Shown here: piece by piece, positions 1 through 11,393 of the stretch
Layout: each line of letters begins with the position of its first letter
Position numbering within the stretch: position 1 is the stretch's first letter
Source of the DNA: Sambucus nigra
Lineage: Eukaryota; Streptophyta; Magnoliopsida; Dipsacales; Adoxaceae
Direction: 5' to 3'
NCBI GenBank assembly: GCA_949130495.1
Contig: OX422210.1
Span: 28,742,681 to 28,806,680, forward strand
Length of the DNA stretch: 64,000 nucleotides
Made by a program: the position numbers and the translations under genes
The notes under the pieces: model-generated
Seen by the model: only the letters and a program-made list of their open reading frames with translations
Database searches by the model: none
Told to the model about the DNA's origin: nothing

Positions 1-500
1 CAAGATCAAATATTTGTCTTTTCCCTACCTCATTCCAACAAGAGGGGTTGAACCATTCTCTACCATGCAAGGCTTTGTAAGGATCCATCTTGATACTAGT
101 TGCATAACTGTGGTTATTAACGAACTCCACTAAAGGTTGCAGTCTACCCAACTTCTGCGAAAGTCTTAAGTATATGATCTTTACATATCTTCCTAAGTCT
201 AGTTCGTCTTCCCTGTATCTTCATCTGTTTGAGAGTGGAAGGTTATGCTGAAGTGGAGCTGCGACCCCATAACCCTTTGTAAACTTCTTTGAAACCCAAA
301 TGTGAACTTGAAATCGTAGTCAATAATCTATTGAGTCTGACAAACTCCTTATGAACATTTTGACAAAGGACTTATTGTTGGCCGCGATATTTACGGCAAG
401 AAAATGTGCTTTATTAATCGCTAAACTAGTTTCCAAACTGATGGATAAGCATTTACCATTGTAAGCACTGTGGTAGAGATAAGAGTATGCCATCTACTTT
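1..500 (-). pseudogene. pol: Ty3/gypsy integrase remnant (element C')
   Basis: Read on the minus strand, bases 137 to 1 stay open and give the C-terminal part of a Ty3/gypsy integrase core: a PLVEF stretch, then an Asn-Asn-x-Ser-Tyr-like stretch, YKALHGR and a Cys-Trp-x-Glu-Val-Gly segment, matching the order seen in the better-preserved integrase of element G at about 59760-59870. Between about 140 and 480 the same strand still shows an AHFL-like segment and a weak FWxxF-like segment, but stop codons and frame changes are frequent and the catalytic D,D35E residues cannot be placed. The fragment runs off the left edge of the window. It belongs to the element whose RT, protease and gag follow to the right on the same strand. 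It is certainly non-functional. Confidence 0.7.
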
Positions 501-504
501 TGGG

Positions 505-1027
505 TCTCCCTTAAAGGCACAACTTTTTTCCCATAAAAATATGAGGTGAGTAAGCCCCATGGAGCTCAAACCTAGCGAGCCTAGGTCTATTTAGGATAGA
601 ATATGCTCCTGCATCATTATCCCCACCTAAATAAGTTGCCACTCTTGCGACTCGAAACCATGACCTTGGTCTGTTAACAGATGACGTAAATCACACCGTC
701 AATAGCAATATAGAAAACCACCCACTTAGATAATGAAATCCTCAATTTAAAAGAAGCCAAGAATGATTTCATTAATGAAAGTACATTGTATTTATAGGGG
801 AGAAGTGAAGATTCTAGAAGGGGTCTCCTGAGCTCTTATTAGTTGAAAGAGTCTTGGACTACCTTCAATTACATCACATGATAAAACATAACCTTCTAAA
901 AGCTTCCCTCTCAACCGTGGTTACACTTATACAAGAAATGCAAAAATAGAATAGGCTATTACAAAAGAATGATAAAAAATGCAAAAAAAAATGTAGAAAT
1001 ATGATTTAAAAGGCCGAGAAATTGCTA
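505..1027 (-). repeat. Insertion in element C', solo-LTR-like with a SINE-like segment
   Basis: This stretch separates the C' integrase remnant from its RT. It is absent from the corresponding part of copy C, where similarity to C' stops at about 1028. On the minus strand it starts TGTAGCAATTTC, has a TATA box (TATAAATA, complement of 789-796) and looks like a short LTR. Nearer 523-715 the minus strand has a degenerate tRNA B-box-like word (complement of 648-659) and ends in a short A-run (complement of 523-529), which is what a plant SINE would show. I could not find target-site duplications, so the nature of the insert, or of two inserts, is inference. Confidence 0.35.
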
Positions 1028-1560
1028 CACTTCTCCTTCCTCAAGACTTCAAATACATTGTGGGGTGTGACTCGTGATCCTCAATGGTCTTTAAATAAGT
1101 TTGTTATCTATAAACACAATCACAAACTTGGAATTTCCTAGGCACTCTATTCATTAAATCCACACAAGTAGCAGGGGCATTGGTCAATCGAAAAGGCAAA
1201 ACTATAAACTCATAATAACCATATCTATTCCTAAAAGTTATTTTGCATCCTCGTCCTTTATTTTTAATTCATGATAACCGAACGTAGAGCAATCTTGAAA
1301 ATATTGAGCATCCTTTAGTTGGGAAAAAAGATCATCAATTCTAGGCAAACGATTCTTGTTCTTCATGGGTACTTTGTTCAATTCTCTATAATTGATGAAC
1401 ATTTTCATAGATTCGTCTTTTTTTTCACAAAAAGTATCAGGGTACCTACAGGGAGATAATCGATCGATGAAGACCGACCTAATATGTTTTCTAGTTGGGC
1501 TTTTATCTCCTTCAGCTCCATGAGCGCCATCCTATATGGTGCCTTGAAATGGGCACGGAC
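1028..1560 (-). pseudogene. pol: Reverse transcriptase remnant (element C')
   Basis: The minus strand around 1440-1220 reads as the N-terminal half of a gypsy RT: FVKKKDESMK, then an NYRELN motif and [11 protein letters not shown], which correspond to [16 protein letters not shown] and [11 protein letters not shown] in element G. The YxDD active-site region is not preserved here. The right-hand part (1500-1560) corresponds to the protease-RT linker. Sequence up to about 1031 is closely similar to plus-strand copy C at about 28840-28950. Frameshifts and stops are present, so this is a dead copy. Confidence 0.75.
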
Positions 1561-1698
1561 TCAAGCGTGTGGGTAGTGACCCAATTTCTTTGTCCATAAG
1601 CAACCTTGGAAGTTTTTGGGAAATATCGTCTCCAAATTCCATGGCTAGTGGAACGTCTCTTACAACGGCCGCGAACTTGTCAATATCCTTTATATACA

Positions 1699-2050
1699 CT
1701 ATATAGGTGCGACATCCAACATTTTCTTGGCTCTCAAGGTTGATATCAATGAGGGATTTCTTCTTAGTTTAGTCACTCTAAATATTTCTTCGGCCTCTTC
1801 ACGCTTATCAAGAATGTAATCCTTTCTAGCTCCGTTATTCCTAGCAAAGTGGATAGGCAACCAGTCCATGCCCAAGATAAAATTGAATTTCTCAGCTTCC
1901 ATAGGAATTAAGTTAACCTCAAGATAGTGATCTTCTTTTTCCACAGCGCATCCCTTAAATATGGATACAACCTCTACCGTTACTCGTATTGGGATTCCTA
2001 TCATCAATTAAAGGTTCAAGGTTTGGGCATCTTCTTTAACTTACGTGCAA
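1699..2050 (-). pseudogene. pol: Retroviral-type aspartic protease remnant (element C')
   Basis: About 100 codons stay open on the minus strand. They end with the LGMDWLPIHF motif that follows the flap in plant gypsy proteases (element G has IGMDWLADY in the same place). The catalytic D-[ST]-G region lies just upstream and is not intact. The sequence is close to the protease region of copy C at 27960-28250, which lies on the other strand; by eye well over 80 percent of bases agree. It sits between the RT remnant and the gag region of C'. Confidence 0.7.
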
Positions 2051-3181
2051 CGGTGGTGGATACAAAAGAGGGCACAACGCTCGAATAAAAAAATAATCAT
2101 ATCTATAATGAATAGTATTAGTACCTGTAATAAGATCGTCGGCCTTCTTAAAATCCTTAGAATTCATTGAGAAGACATTAACCTAATTTCGTGACTTGTC
2201 TACATCCTTCTTTGGCACCTTTTATGGCTTGGATCATCACAATTGCAACAACTCTTTCCCAAGGGATAACATTAACATTGGCGTAATGCCCCTTCATTCT
2301 AGTGTCATAGCAGGTGAATGTTCACATGTGTTGTCCATCTCGAACTGTTTGTTCTATGTGGTACCATTAATATTATGCGACCTTTATGTTTGCTACCATG
2401 GCCTTAGACTTCATTCCTTCTTTAAATTATTGTTTCATGATTTGGACTTCCACTAATTTAGAGCATGTCTTTAATCTTAAAATGACAACTCGGGTGCGGT
2501 GTCTAGGCTTTAGACCCCTTTCAAACTTCTTAGCCTTCTGTTCCTCTATATCGTTTAAATGAGAAATGAAACATGAGAGCTACGAAACTTAGCCTCGTAT
2601 TTGGTCACAAACAACGATCCTCGAGTTGACTCCAGAAATTCTACCTTTTTTTGTCCTTGTCATCGACATGAATTATTTTTCTTAAAGTAGATCCCTTAAA
2701 CCTTACCCACCCAATGGTCGCAGCCTCTCCCCCAAGTTGAGCCCTCCTAACCATCTTCCATCAGTTTTCAACCTATGTGTCAAATATGGACGTGGCAAAT
2801 GCCACTTTCTGCTGCTAAGTGCATTTCAATACTCCAAAAATCTTTTCAGTTGCTTATCCAGTCCCTTAAAGGGTTGCGACCATAATTTCTTGAACCTCGC
2901 AATGGTGCAACCACCATGCCTTTCTTCATTCATTCTTGCTGCCATCGCACTTCAGGGCCTTAACAAATCCAATTACCATATATGGAAGTTGTTCTCCATT
3001 AGCTCCTCCATTAGGGGCAACGGGTGTTGGGGACTGACATTATTTATCGCCATTGTTCTAATTCCACAATAATCCCCTCTTTCCATGGCTTCCTAGAAAT
3101 AATTACACACGTATCAGTCTAGTATCCTCATTTAAAATTCTTTAGTGCAAGGAACTTTTCTATAGTCCTCGTAAACGAACG
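2051..3181 (-). pseudogene. gag: Decayed gag and leader region (element C')
   Basis: This stretch is the reverse-complement counterpart of 26775-27950 in copy C, and includes an ATG-GCA/GAA-AGAGGG-like gag start near 3085 (minus). No long frame is open and I cannot place a zinc knuckle. The call rests on position between the PBS and protease and on alignment with copy C, not on recognised gag motifs. Confidence 0.5.
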
Positions 3182-3194
3182 CTTTGCCACCACT
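3182..3194 (-). other. Degenerate tRNA primer-binding site (C')
   Basis: The minus strand reads AGTGGTGGCAAAGC right after the LTR end TGTTACA. This is a mutated form of the initiator-Met site TGGTATCAGAGC. Copy C has AGTGGTAGCAAAGCG at the equivalent place (26760-26774), which supports the call. Confidence 0.5.
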
Positions 3195-3734
3195 TGTAAC
3201 ATCATCAGCCTTTCCCTATTAGGCAGATGCGTTAATTCTCTTAATAACACGCGAATATAGTTTAAATAATCTTAAATAGGGAACTCGACCTTTAAATAGG
3301 CCTAGGCTTTATATTCGTATATATTATCAAATCTCATTCATCACAAGTCATAAGTCATAAAGTAGTAGGCTTAATCTAAAAAACAACCAGCCACGGTCCT
3401 TAATACATCCATTCATTTGATTTGATATATGAAAACAAAAAGTTTTACAATTAAAACATCTTAACAAAGTGCTTTCGTGGCATTAATACTACAACTACCG
3501 AATCAGCTCTAAATCATCTCTTATCCGTGACCTTTTAACCTAAGGAAATCAAGAAATGAAGGAAAATCTCAATAGCCCAGGGAAGGTTAAATCAGATGTT
3601 CTCAACCCAACCTACCAATGTTAGTGATCGCAAATATACTAAAAATGCTACTAAATAAGATGTAAAGGGGATAATATATGTGAAGATTTAAATGTAAGAA
3701 AGGAATAAGTTCTTTTCCCCAAGTATCTTTGATG

Positions 3735-5588
3735 AGTGAAATATTTTGTATTATTTATACCCAAATCTAGGCGTTGTTAGGCCCCTTGCATCATAAATAA
3801 AGAGTTTTTAGAGCCATTTTTGCTATTTTAAAGAAAAATACAAATTTAAAAATAAATGGGGTTAATAATGCAATTTTGAGAAATTCACACTCACATCTTA
3901 TATTCATATCTAATCTCTTATGCAAGGTTGTTTCTGAGTATTAACAGGTCTAGAAAGAAAGCGGTGAAGTCCGGACGCAAATTGAGCATGAAAAGGTCAC
4001 TTACACACCTTCAGGGGAAATATTGTAAATTCAAATGACTGATTTCGAACTCGAACCAAACACGAAAATTGAGGTCCTTGAATCAAGGGACGCCTGGGTT
4101 CAAACGGTGTGTCAATCGGAGTTAAAACGAAGAAGCTATGGTCGTGCAAATTTTGAATTCAGAAGAAACCCAAAGTCAAAGTCACGGGTCAATGCCCAAA
4201 GTCAATGTCATGACCCAGACACTATTAAAATATTGTTGGGATCGAAATGAGGGTCATGACGATTCTTACGGTTCATCGATAGGAGGTCGTATGAAGAAGA
4301 TATTGAATTTAGGGGTGTGTTTTGTAATTTTAAAAATTGGTCAAAATAAGGGTTTATGTATTATTAGAGGCATATTATTAACAGAGTTATCTCTTGGTTC
4401 AGTGGCTGGGAAGTGGAAAATAGTGGGGTGTTAGTTCAGGGGTTCAACTCCCCTCCTTGACCTTAGTTTTTGGCAAAACAAAATAATAATAAAAACCCAA
4501 ACCCATCCAACCCAAACCCAAACGCATCCAACCCAACCTTTTTCCTTTTCTTTTTCCTTCTATCGAAAGCAGATTACCCCCACCTTCCCATTACAATTAC
4601 CCACCTTCCCACGTATTATACCCCATTTTGGCCTACTTTCTTGGTGTCAGATTTTTTTGGCGTATAAATTATATGCCAAGTTCGATATTTTTGGAAGAGA
4701 CACTTTTGGATAGGGAAAAAAACACTTTGAGAGATAAAAAAATCTGTGTAGAAAGAATTTTGAGGAAGACTTTGGAGGAGCATATTGTGTATTATAACTC
4801 ACGTCTTGGACCCGATTTTTTGTAAGTTGACATTTATTAATGAAAATTATTATTCCATGTTGCAATATTTGTGTGTCAAATATGATGTGTGAGTAGTTTA
4901 ATTACCAGGACCTAGGTGATGTTTGTTATGATATATTAAATTACGCATGTTAATTTAATTTCGTACATATTCCGACGTGTTTTAATTTGAAATAAAAAAA
5001 ATTCGGTATTCGCTTAAAATTACATGAGAGTGTATTTTTAAACCTCAGGAATTAATTATAAATTCATGTTTTAAAAAATTTAAGTTGTTATTTTTTATGG
5101 GTTATGCTTGCACTTGGTGTTTTGATACCTCATGATTAAATATACATTAAAAATTTAGAACGTGATATTTTCAAGGAAATAGGGATTTGTGGTGTCTAAA
5201 TTAAGAGACGTTAAAATATTTTGAACGCATGTAATGTTATATTCCCTTAAATGTACGCGGCGAAATTTGGTATATTTTGTGTTATAAATTCGGAATTACA
5301 GAATTAAATTAATGTGTAAATTTAATTAAAATTGACAAACTGATCCGACCTCCTAGCTTCTTCCACATTTGACATTATCTCTACTTGTTCATTTATTCTG
5401 CTTTAATTTTTATTTTTATTTTAGAACTTAAATCACATTTATACACTCATATATCTAGTTGGACGGTCAATATTTTATAAAAGTTGACAAAATCTCTTTG
5501 GGTTCGACCTGTACTTACACCCGCTATATTTCAATAGCTCATGCACTTGTGGTAGTTTTATATCAAATAAAATTTGACAACAACCTTT
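3735..5588. repeat. Unclassified insertion inside the C' LTR
   Basis: Copy C lacks this segment: there the two flanks are joined within about 15 bases (26225-26260). The insertion is AT-rich at both ends and has no open frame I would defend. It contains the word AACGAAGAAGCTATGGTCG (4126-4144), shared with repeat E at 50052-50070, and the tRNA-like T-arm at 4438-4454. A short GGGTCA/TGACCC inverted pair follows at about 4186-4216. It may be a solo LTR or a composite; no clean target duplication is visible. Confidence 0.4.
4395..4461 (+). other. tRNA-like or SINE-head sequence
   Basis: A box-A-like TGGTTCAGTGG (4395-4405) is followed by a perfect B box GGTTCAACTCC (4441-4451). The B box sits in a canonical T-arm: five-base stem AGGGG/CCCCT with the seven-base loop TTCAACT (4438-4454). 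The acceptor halves do not pair, so this is not a functional tRNA gene. A SINE head or tRNA pseudogene is the likely explanation. Confidence 0.5.
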
Positions 5589-6690
5589 TACTATAATAAA
5601 GAAATTTCGATCAAGTGCTTAAATCAGCCCTGATAGTGAACTTTGGCCTCCCAAGGCTCAATCTCCCATGGTCCACCAGTCTTAAGCTTCCCCCAAGGCT
5701 CTTTAGATAGACTTTACAACTCCGCTACCTTATTGTGAGTATATTTTGACCAAGCCATGCCACAAGCCACAACCTCTTGACCACTTACAAGATGAGCGAT
5801 CCACGGTTTATTGTTAGCTCCATAACCTTGGACGATATTTGCCAAGGTGCAAGCCCCATAACTAGCCCATGCTCAATATCCCTCAGGCTTGGCCTCAAGT
5901 ACAAAGCAGTAGGCTACTCCAAACATAGTGCCTCTGCCTGGCGCATCAATTCCACGACCTCAACATTAGAATCCATTATACAAGATCTTTCATGATACTA
6001 CTACCTATATCCGTGGCCTCAAATGAGGAGTTAAAAAGTTGTGATATTCAAATAACAAGGGGTATTTTAGTAAAATGATAGATTTATTCCAAAAATGACC
6101 AAAAATCTAAAGTTCCAAATATCAAAATGAAAAAACCCTAAAATATCTCTTAAATGGATGTCTTTAAAATCGGTTTAACCCTAGGCACCCAAATCCATTA
6201 TATTCAACGAATAATGCTTTATAATAAGAACATATGATGGAAATAAAAGTCCATGGTCATTACACAAGAGACATCTCACTTAATGAAACATAGAAACGGT
6301 GGTTTAAGAAGAATAAGGTAAGGAAAGAGTTTTTTACCAAAGGTCTTAGTCCGACGATGAATAGTGATCCACCTCGACCGCCTTTTGACAACACATCCAC
6401 TTGTCCTCTAATTCTCACTTTCTCTCTCTAGATTTTTGGTAATGGTTTTCTCAAATGTTCAAGTAAATTTGGGAATGGAGCCTATGAATTTTATTTATTA
6501 GAAGCGAGGGAACCTGGGGTTTTCAATTATGTCATCACTTCCCATAAAGCCCCTTCAAAAAGGCTTGTAAAAGCTCTTAAATTTAGTTTTTAAAGAATGA
6601 TTTGGTTGATCCATGTCATTAATCCACGTGCGGTGTTTTCTTTATAAATTCGCGGTATAAACTCCACGGCCTTGTATCATAGGCCGCAAC

Positions 6691-7047
6691 TAGGGCTGCA
6701 AGGCAAAGCTCGTTTATTAAACCACCTTGATATTGTGTTCAAGCTCGGTTCATTTACTAAATGAACAAGTCGAACATGAGATTTATATGAGTCGAACACG
6801 AGATTTATACGAGTCGAACACAAGCCGAGCTCGAGCAATTCGGTTTTAAAAGGAATAATAGAGATGATTTATACCTTAAAATCCGAACATGAGCCGAGAT
6901 CGAGCTGATCCCAACACTTTCATTTTTTAAACGAGCTCAAAATCGTGTACAATCTTTGTTCTTTTATTAAACAAACGAGCCAAACTCGAGTTTTAATCAA
7001 GCCGAGCCTGAATTGTTCATGAACAACTCGGTTTGTTTGCAGCCCTA
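6691..7047. mobile_element. Non-autonomous hAT element (357 bp)
   Basis: The ends are TAGGGCTGCAA and the complement of TTTGCAGCCCTA, the usual hAT-MITE terminal motif. The flanks are GCCGCAAC (6683-6690) and GCCACAAC (7048-7055), an 8-bp target duplication with one mismatch. The interior repeats words of the form GAACACGAGCCGAGCTCGAG. It has no coding capacity and would have depended on a hAT transposase elsewhere. It lies inside the C' LTR and is therefore younger than that insertion. Confidence 0.85.
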
Positions 7048-7156
7048 GCCACAACCGAAGGATTATAAGCGTAGCCTCGATAACTCTCTGCGGCTTCAAG
7101 GTTATAGAAACGGCCTTTACTAACACAACACCCTACTAAAGGTTTATGTCATTACA

Positions 7157-8672
7157 TTTTCTCCTTAATCTACTAAATGAATGGGGGTTCCTATCCAAGG
7201 AATTGACCAAGTCCTTGTCAAAGGCCGCGACCTCGGTAGTATTTTCCATGGCCTTATTAACATGTCGTGGACAAGTAATTTTGGTTGTGGCCTCAGTAAC
7301 ATGCAAATCAACATCAACACGTTTAAAACATGAGTCGTGCTACACAGACACACAAAAGAAGATACAGACGATAGACACACACCCAAAAGACATAAATACT
7401 ACCTTAAACAAGTCATAATTACTATATTTCTTCTAATAAAAAAAGAAAAAATATGTTACCATGTATTTCTCCGAATAAAAAAATAAAAATAATAAAAAAA
7501 GACATTTTAAAAAGAATTTTTTCATTGAAACCTTATTTTTTTTAAATAATGTTTTGCTAAACAAATTATTGACACCTTATTTTTTTCAAGATTTTTTTTT
7601 CCTAAAAGAAACTCTTTTTTATTAAAAGAAATGAATACAAATTTTTTTTATATAAAAAATAATTTTTTTAAAAAAATCTTATAAAAACAATTTTTAGATA
7701 AATAAGCTTTTTTAATTAAAAAAAACTATAAACATTTTTAAATTAAAAACAACTCTATTAATAGTAAACAACGTTTTTTATTTTTTAAAAAATATTTTTT
7801 ATTTTAATAAAAAATTATTTAATTTGATGTCTTAGATTCATAATATATTAGTGTCGTTGGCGTGAACCCACCTCATTTATTGAATATGGTGAACCACCAT
7901 TTGAGACCGCCTTGAAACCGAATGGCTATATGGCTTGTCAAGATTGGTTAATTTCGTTGGCGTGAACCCACATCCATAAAGAATTAACCAATCTCTACAC
8001 GCTATGTATGCATGCGGTTTCAAATGGCAGTTCATCTAGAATTATTCTAAAGAAAATCATGAATGGTTAATAACATTAACGAACTCTATAACGTTAAAAA
8101 ATGATTTTTACATCTAGTAAAAAAAAAGATTTTGATGTTAATAAAAATTATTTTTACGACTAATAAAAAAAATTACAGTTATACATTTTTCTTATTGAAT
8201 CAATCTATTAAAAAGAGGTTTTTTTTTCTAACCCTTTTGATGAGTGAAGGACTCTTTAGTTTTTTTTTTATCTTTAGAGTGTGTCTAAGATATGTGTTTA
8301 TGTTTATGTGTCTGTGTATCTTTATTCTTAAAACCTATATAACCAATATACACTAAATAATAAAATCAAAACAAGAAATTGAAATCATATTCTGTCCTTT
8401 GATCAAATAATTTTCATTATCACTCAAATCACCATATCAAACATCGAATGACAAAGATGTCACATAGACTCCTACAAATTGTAGAACCCACAAATGCTTA
8501 ATTCTAAAAAATAAAAAAGTAGGATTTGATTGTTGGAGACTGAGTACAAAAAAGTAAAAGATTTATACGTTCAAAGGGAAGAAACGAACTCACAAATGAT
8601 GTCATTGGTCTGATAACGTTCTTACCTAGTCTGACAATGTTTCTCTCCTATTCTTAGCTTTTTCTCACATCT
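7157..8672. other. AT-rich spacer, no gene seen
   Basis: Apart from the foldback at 7855-8033, this stretch has long A- and T-runs (7440-7850 and 8100-8270) and short CACAGACACA-like tracts near 7340 and 8310 that look partly inverted with respect to each other. The open frames are short and compositional. I see no coding or RNA gene signal. Confidence 0.4.
7855..8033. repeat. Nested foldback with 17-bp direct repeat
   Basis: Outer arms 7891-7910 and 8014-8033 pair at 17 of 20 positions. Inner arms 7941-7953 (AGATTGGTTAATT) and 7982-7994 pair perfectly over 13 bases. A 17-bp word CGTTGGCGTGAACCCAC occurs at 7855-7871 and again exactly 100 bases later at 7955-7971, in the hairpin loop. The layout resembles a MITE or a long hairpin precursor; no function is shown. 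Confidence 0.6.
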
Positions 8673-9106
8673 TGTGACACCCCGAAAAATTCATAAATTG
8701 ACTAATCAGGTCTACCATAAAATCACGGGAATTAAAACTTTTGGTAACATTCTTAGCATAAGAACTAATCACGATTTAAAAGAATAAAGACAATATAATG
8801 AAATACCAAGTCCACACAAAACTAACTCTGATACAATCACCAACAAAAAGATATAAGTCGTCTCTGAATGTAAATATACATATACAACCAAACTGAAAAT
8901 AAAGAAGTACAACAAAAGGATGAGCTACACTTTCTCAATTCCTCCAATCCTGGGAGTAAGAAATGTGACATCACTAAAGATGCTCCTCCAAAGATCCCGC
9001 GTCTACATGAAGTACCGCAATAGGACCTGTAAAAACAGTTTTTAAAAGAAAATGTAAACAACAAGCCTATGTAGAATAGGATTATAATTTAATCTGGGCC
9101 ACATTA
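8673..9106 (-). repeat. 3' end of a chromovirus LTR, likely displaced part of B
   Basis: On the minus strand this reads as the last ~430 bases of a chromovirus-type LTR. It has a GGCCCAGA word where other LTRs here have GGGCTCTGACCC, TGCTAAGAATG near the end, and the terminus CGGGGTGTCACA. It stops at 9107 where element A begins. The minus-strand LTR of B (19545-23342) lacks precisely this kind of terminus, so the two are probably one LTR split by A. Confidence 0.55.
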
Positions 9107-10087
9107 TGTAACACCCCGTATTTTGGAGAATATGTAAATCAATTATATTGTTGATTTAGGAATTTATTTATTTGGGAGAAATTATTTAATTCAGATGATT
9201 TAGATTTAATTAATTCAGTTTAAGCTAATTTCACGCATGCCGTAATTTGAGGTGAAAATAAGATAATTTTAAAACTTGGATGGTGATTTTGAGGTCACAG
9301 TTGATTTCAAAAGGGTCGAAATAGTCAAAAAAGTGTACCTGGAGGTATAGTTTGGATCCCGGGACGATTTTAGGCCAACTCAATACTGTTTAAGGGCTTT
9401 TCGATCATTTGGGAGTATATGGTTTAGAGAACTTCGAAAATGCTAAGTCTTATATCTGATATTTAAGAGATGAACTAGGATTAGTGCAATCATAATTGAA
9501 GAGATGCAAGGGGAGAGGAAGAGGAGAAGAAATTCAAAGCTTCCTACACAGTTTTTCAAACCCGAACGCAACAGAATCGAGATCGGAGCAAGGGGAGAAC
9601 CAACACACCATCTTATCAACAAATTTCAGACCTACTATTGAGTGGCAATTATTTAAATGGCAATTTATAATAAGCATGTGATAATACCCATGTAGATTAG
9701 GTTTTGATTTCATGGTTTTGGAGTTTTTATATGAATTTGGGAGGGTTTAATTCATAAACTAAAGTAGGAATGTATATAGAGATGTTCCTTAATGATGGTA
9801 ATATGAAATCATTGGGTTTGGTTTGTTTAATAAGAGAGAAATCTGAGTTCTTGATTAATAAAGATGATGAACATGAGAAAATTAGGGTTTTATGTTTATT
9901 AAAGGATAATTTGATTATTGGATTGAATCTCTGAAGTTATTTGTGTAACATTTTCATCAAAAATTATCCATATGTGAAGATATAATGATATTATTTGATG
10001 ATTAATATTTAATCTTTATGGGTTCTTGGTTAAAGAACATGAATCTTGAATGACTTAGGGTTTAATTGATGAACACAAGATGCCAAG

Positions 10088-10455
10088 CTGCCAGAATTTT
10101 TTATGTAATTTTAAACGTATGCCATTTTAATTGTACTCAGAATTAAAGTATGATACATACATGTATGGAAATCTCTATGTATTATCTTTCTAATTAGCTT
10201 TTAATCGGGTCAATCGGAGTTTTTTAGAGGGAGTAATCGATGTTGTACTATAGGGTGTTTCCTCTGCCAGCATAGTGATCTACCCGAATTTTTGACGTAA
10301 CTTTAAACGTATTCCATTTAAATTGTACTTAGAATTAGAGTGCTATCCATACATGTTTGGAAAAATCTATGTATTATATTTCTAATTAGATTTCAATTAG
10401 GTCAATTGGAGTTCTGTAGAGGGAGTAATCAGCATTTTACCACGTGGTGTTTAAT
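10088..10455 (+). repeat. ~190-bp tandem duplication inside the A LTR
   Basis: CTGCCAG recurs at 10088, 10264 and 10456. The two units (176 and 192 bp) share the TTAAACGTATGCCATTT-like, ATACATGTATGG-like and TCAATCGGAGTT words. The right LTR carries the same pair (about 17050-17420), so the duplication predates the insertion of A. Confidence 0.7.
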
Positions 10456-11393
10456 CTGCCAGAAAACATACGACATGATTCGGCTTACCAGATTTTGACA
10501 ATTTTCCTCTTTTAAGCCCAGAACTTGCAGATAACAATCGGGGGAATTTTTTAAATATATTTAGAATTTAGTTAGGGATATATTTTATGACAGTATGCCT
10601 TGATAGGTTTGAGACTTAGTCATCTATGCGAGAGTTAAGGCTAAGGCTAGTTAGGCTTAATTATTAATGTAATAATTCAAGAGAATGAAAATGGATCGTG
10701 GAGAGGATAAGGGAAATTATGAGGTAGACCAGTAGGACAATTATGGATTAACTACTGCATTAACTTAGGGGGTAACAATAGGCCCTTCGGGTAGACAATA
10801 ATACTCGGGAATATGTTATAAAGAGTATATATCAAATAAAATTGTACAGTGAGCATTCGAGAGAAAAATACTATGTAGGGGTGATAATCATAGGTTGAGT
10901 GTATATGGATTTATTTTTATAGGTTGAGTGTATACCTATATGGTTTTATTATTATAGGTCGTGTCTATACCTATATTGAATATACATATGGATAGGTTCT
11001 GTGTATGCCTAGTATGTATTATTATGTGTATGGCATACCTACGTTGCTTGCTATCGGGTGGAGGTTCCACGTCGTGGACGGTATTATCCTGATGAGCCCA
11101 TTGGGGGGGATTTTAGATTTGTACCCAGAACATTAGACCTTGGATATGTCCTATCTGAGAGTATGATAGTTTTGACGGTTGACTGGGAGCGTAGGTATAT
11201 GCGTGACCCATTCGGCTGGGGACTATGTTCACCTCCATTATGCGTGATTTGTATTTTGTGTTAGAGGAAACATGCCTAACTATTTGTCCTTGATATAGTA
11301 TGAGAGGTACTTGGACTGATAGCAGAGTACGCGAATGTGCATCACGGTGGCCAGACCAGTGGATGTTATATTATATATATATATATATATTAA

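Larger units (their letters stand above)
3195..7156 (-). repeat. LTR of element C', with later insertions
   Basis: The 3' end (minus strand) is fixed by the primer-binding site at 3182-3194. Bases 3540-3735 and 5588-5860 match, in reverse complement, 25977-26440 of copy C, so those two parts belong to one LTR. The 5' end is placed at 7156 because the minus strand there begins TGTAATGACA, giving TG...CA ends, but no second copy confirms it. The LTR is interrupted by an unrelated segment (3735-5588) and a hAT element (6691-7047). A purine-rich stretch just outside (complement of 7157-7170) could mean this is a 3' LTR of another unit, which would make a tandem internal-LTR-internal arrangement. 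Confidence 0.5.

Noticed and set aside
4395..4461. Functional tRNA gene
   Set aside because: The T-arm is perfect but acceptor and anticodon stems cannot be formed.
7157..7170. Polypurine tract that would make 3195-7156 a 3' LTR
   Set aside because: Short and weak (AAGGAGAAAA on the minus strand), while a primer-like site at the other end supports a 5' LTR; kept only as an alternative.
8132..8356. Small hydrophobic plus-strand frame at 8.2 kb
   Set aside because: The Phe/Leu-rich composition comes from T-runs; no start context, no neighbours.
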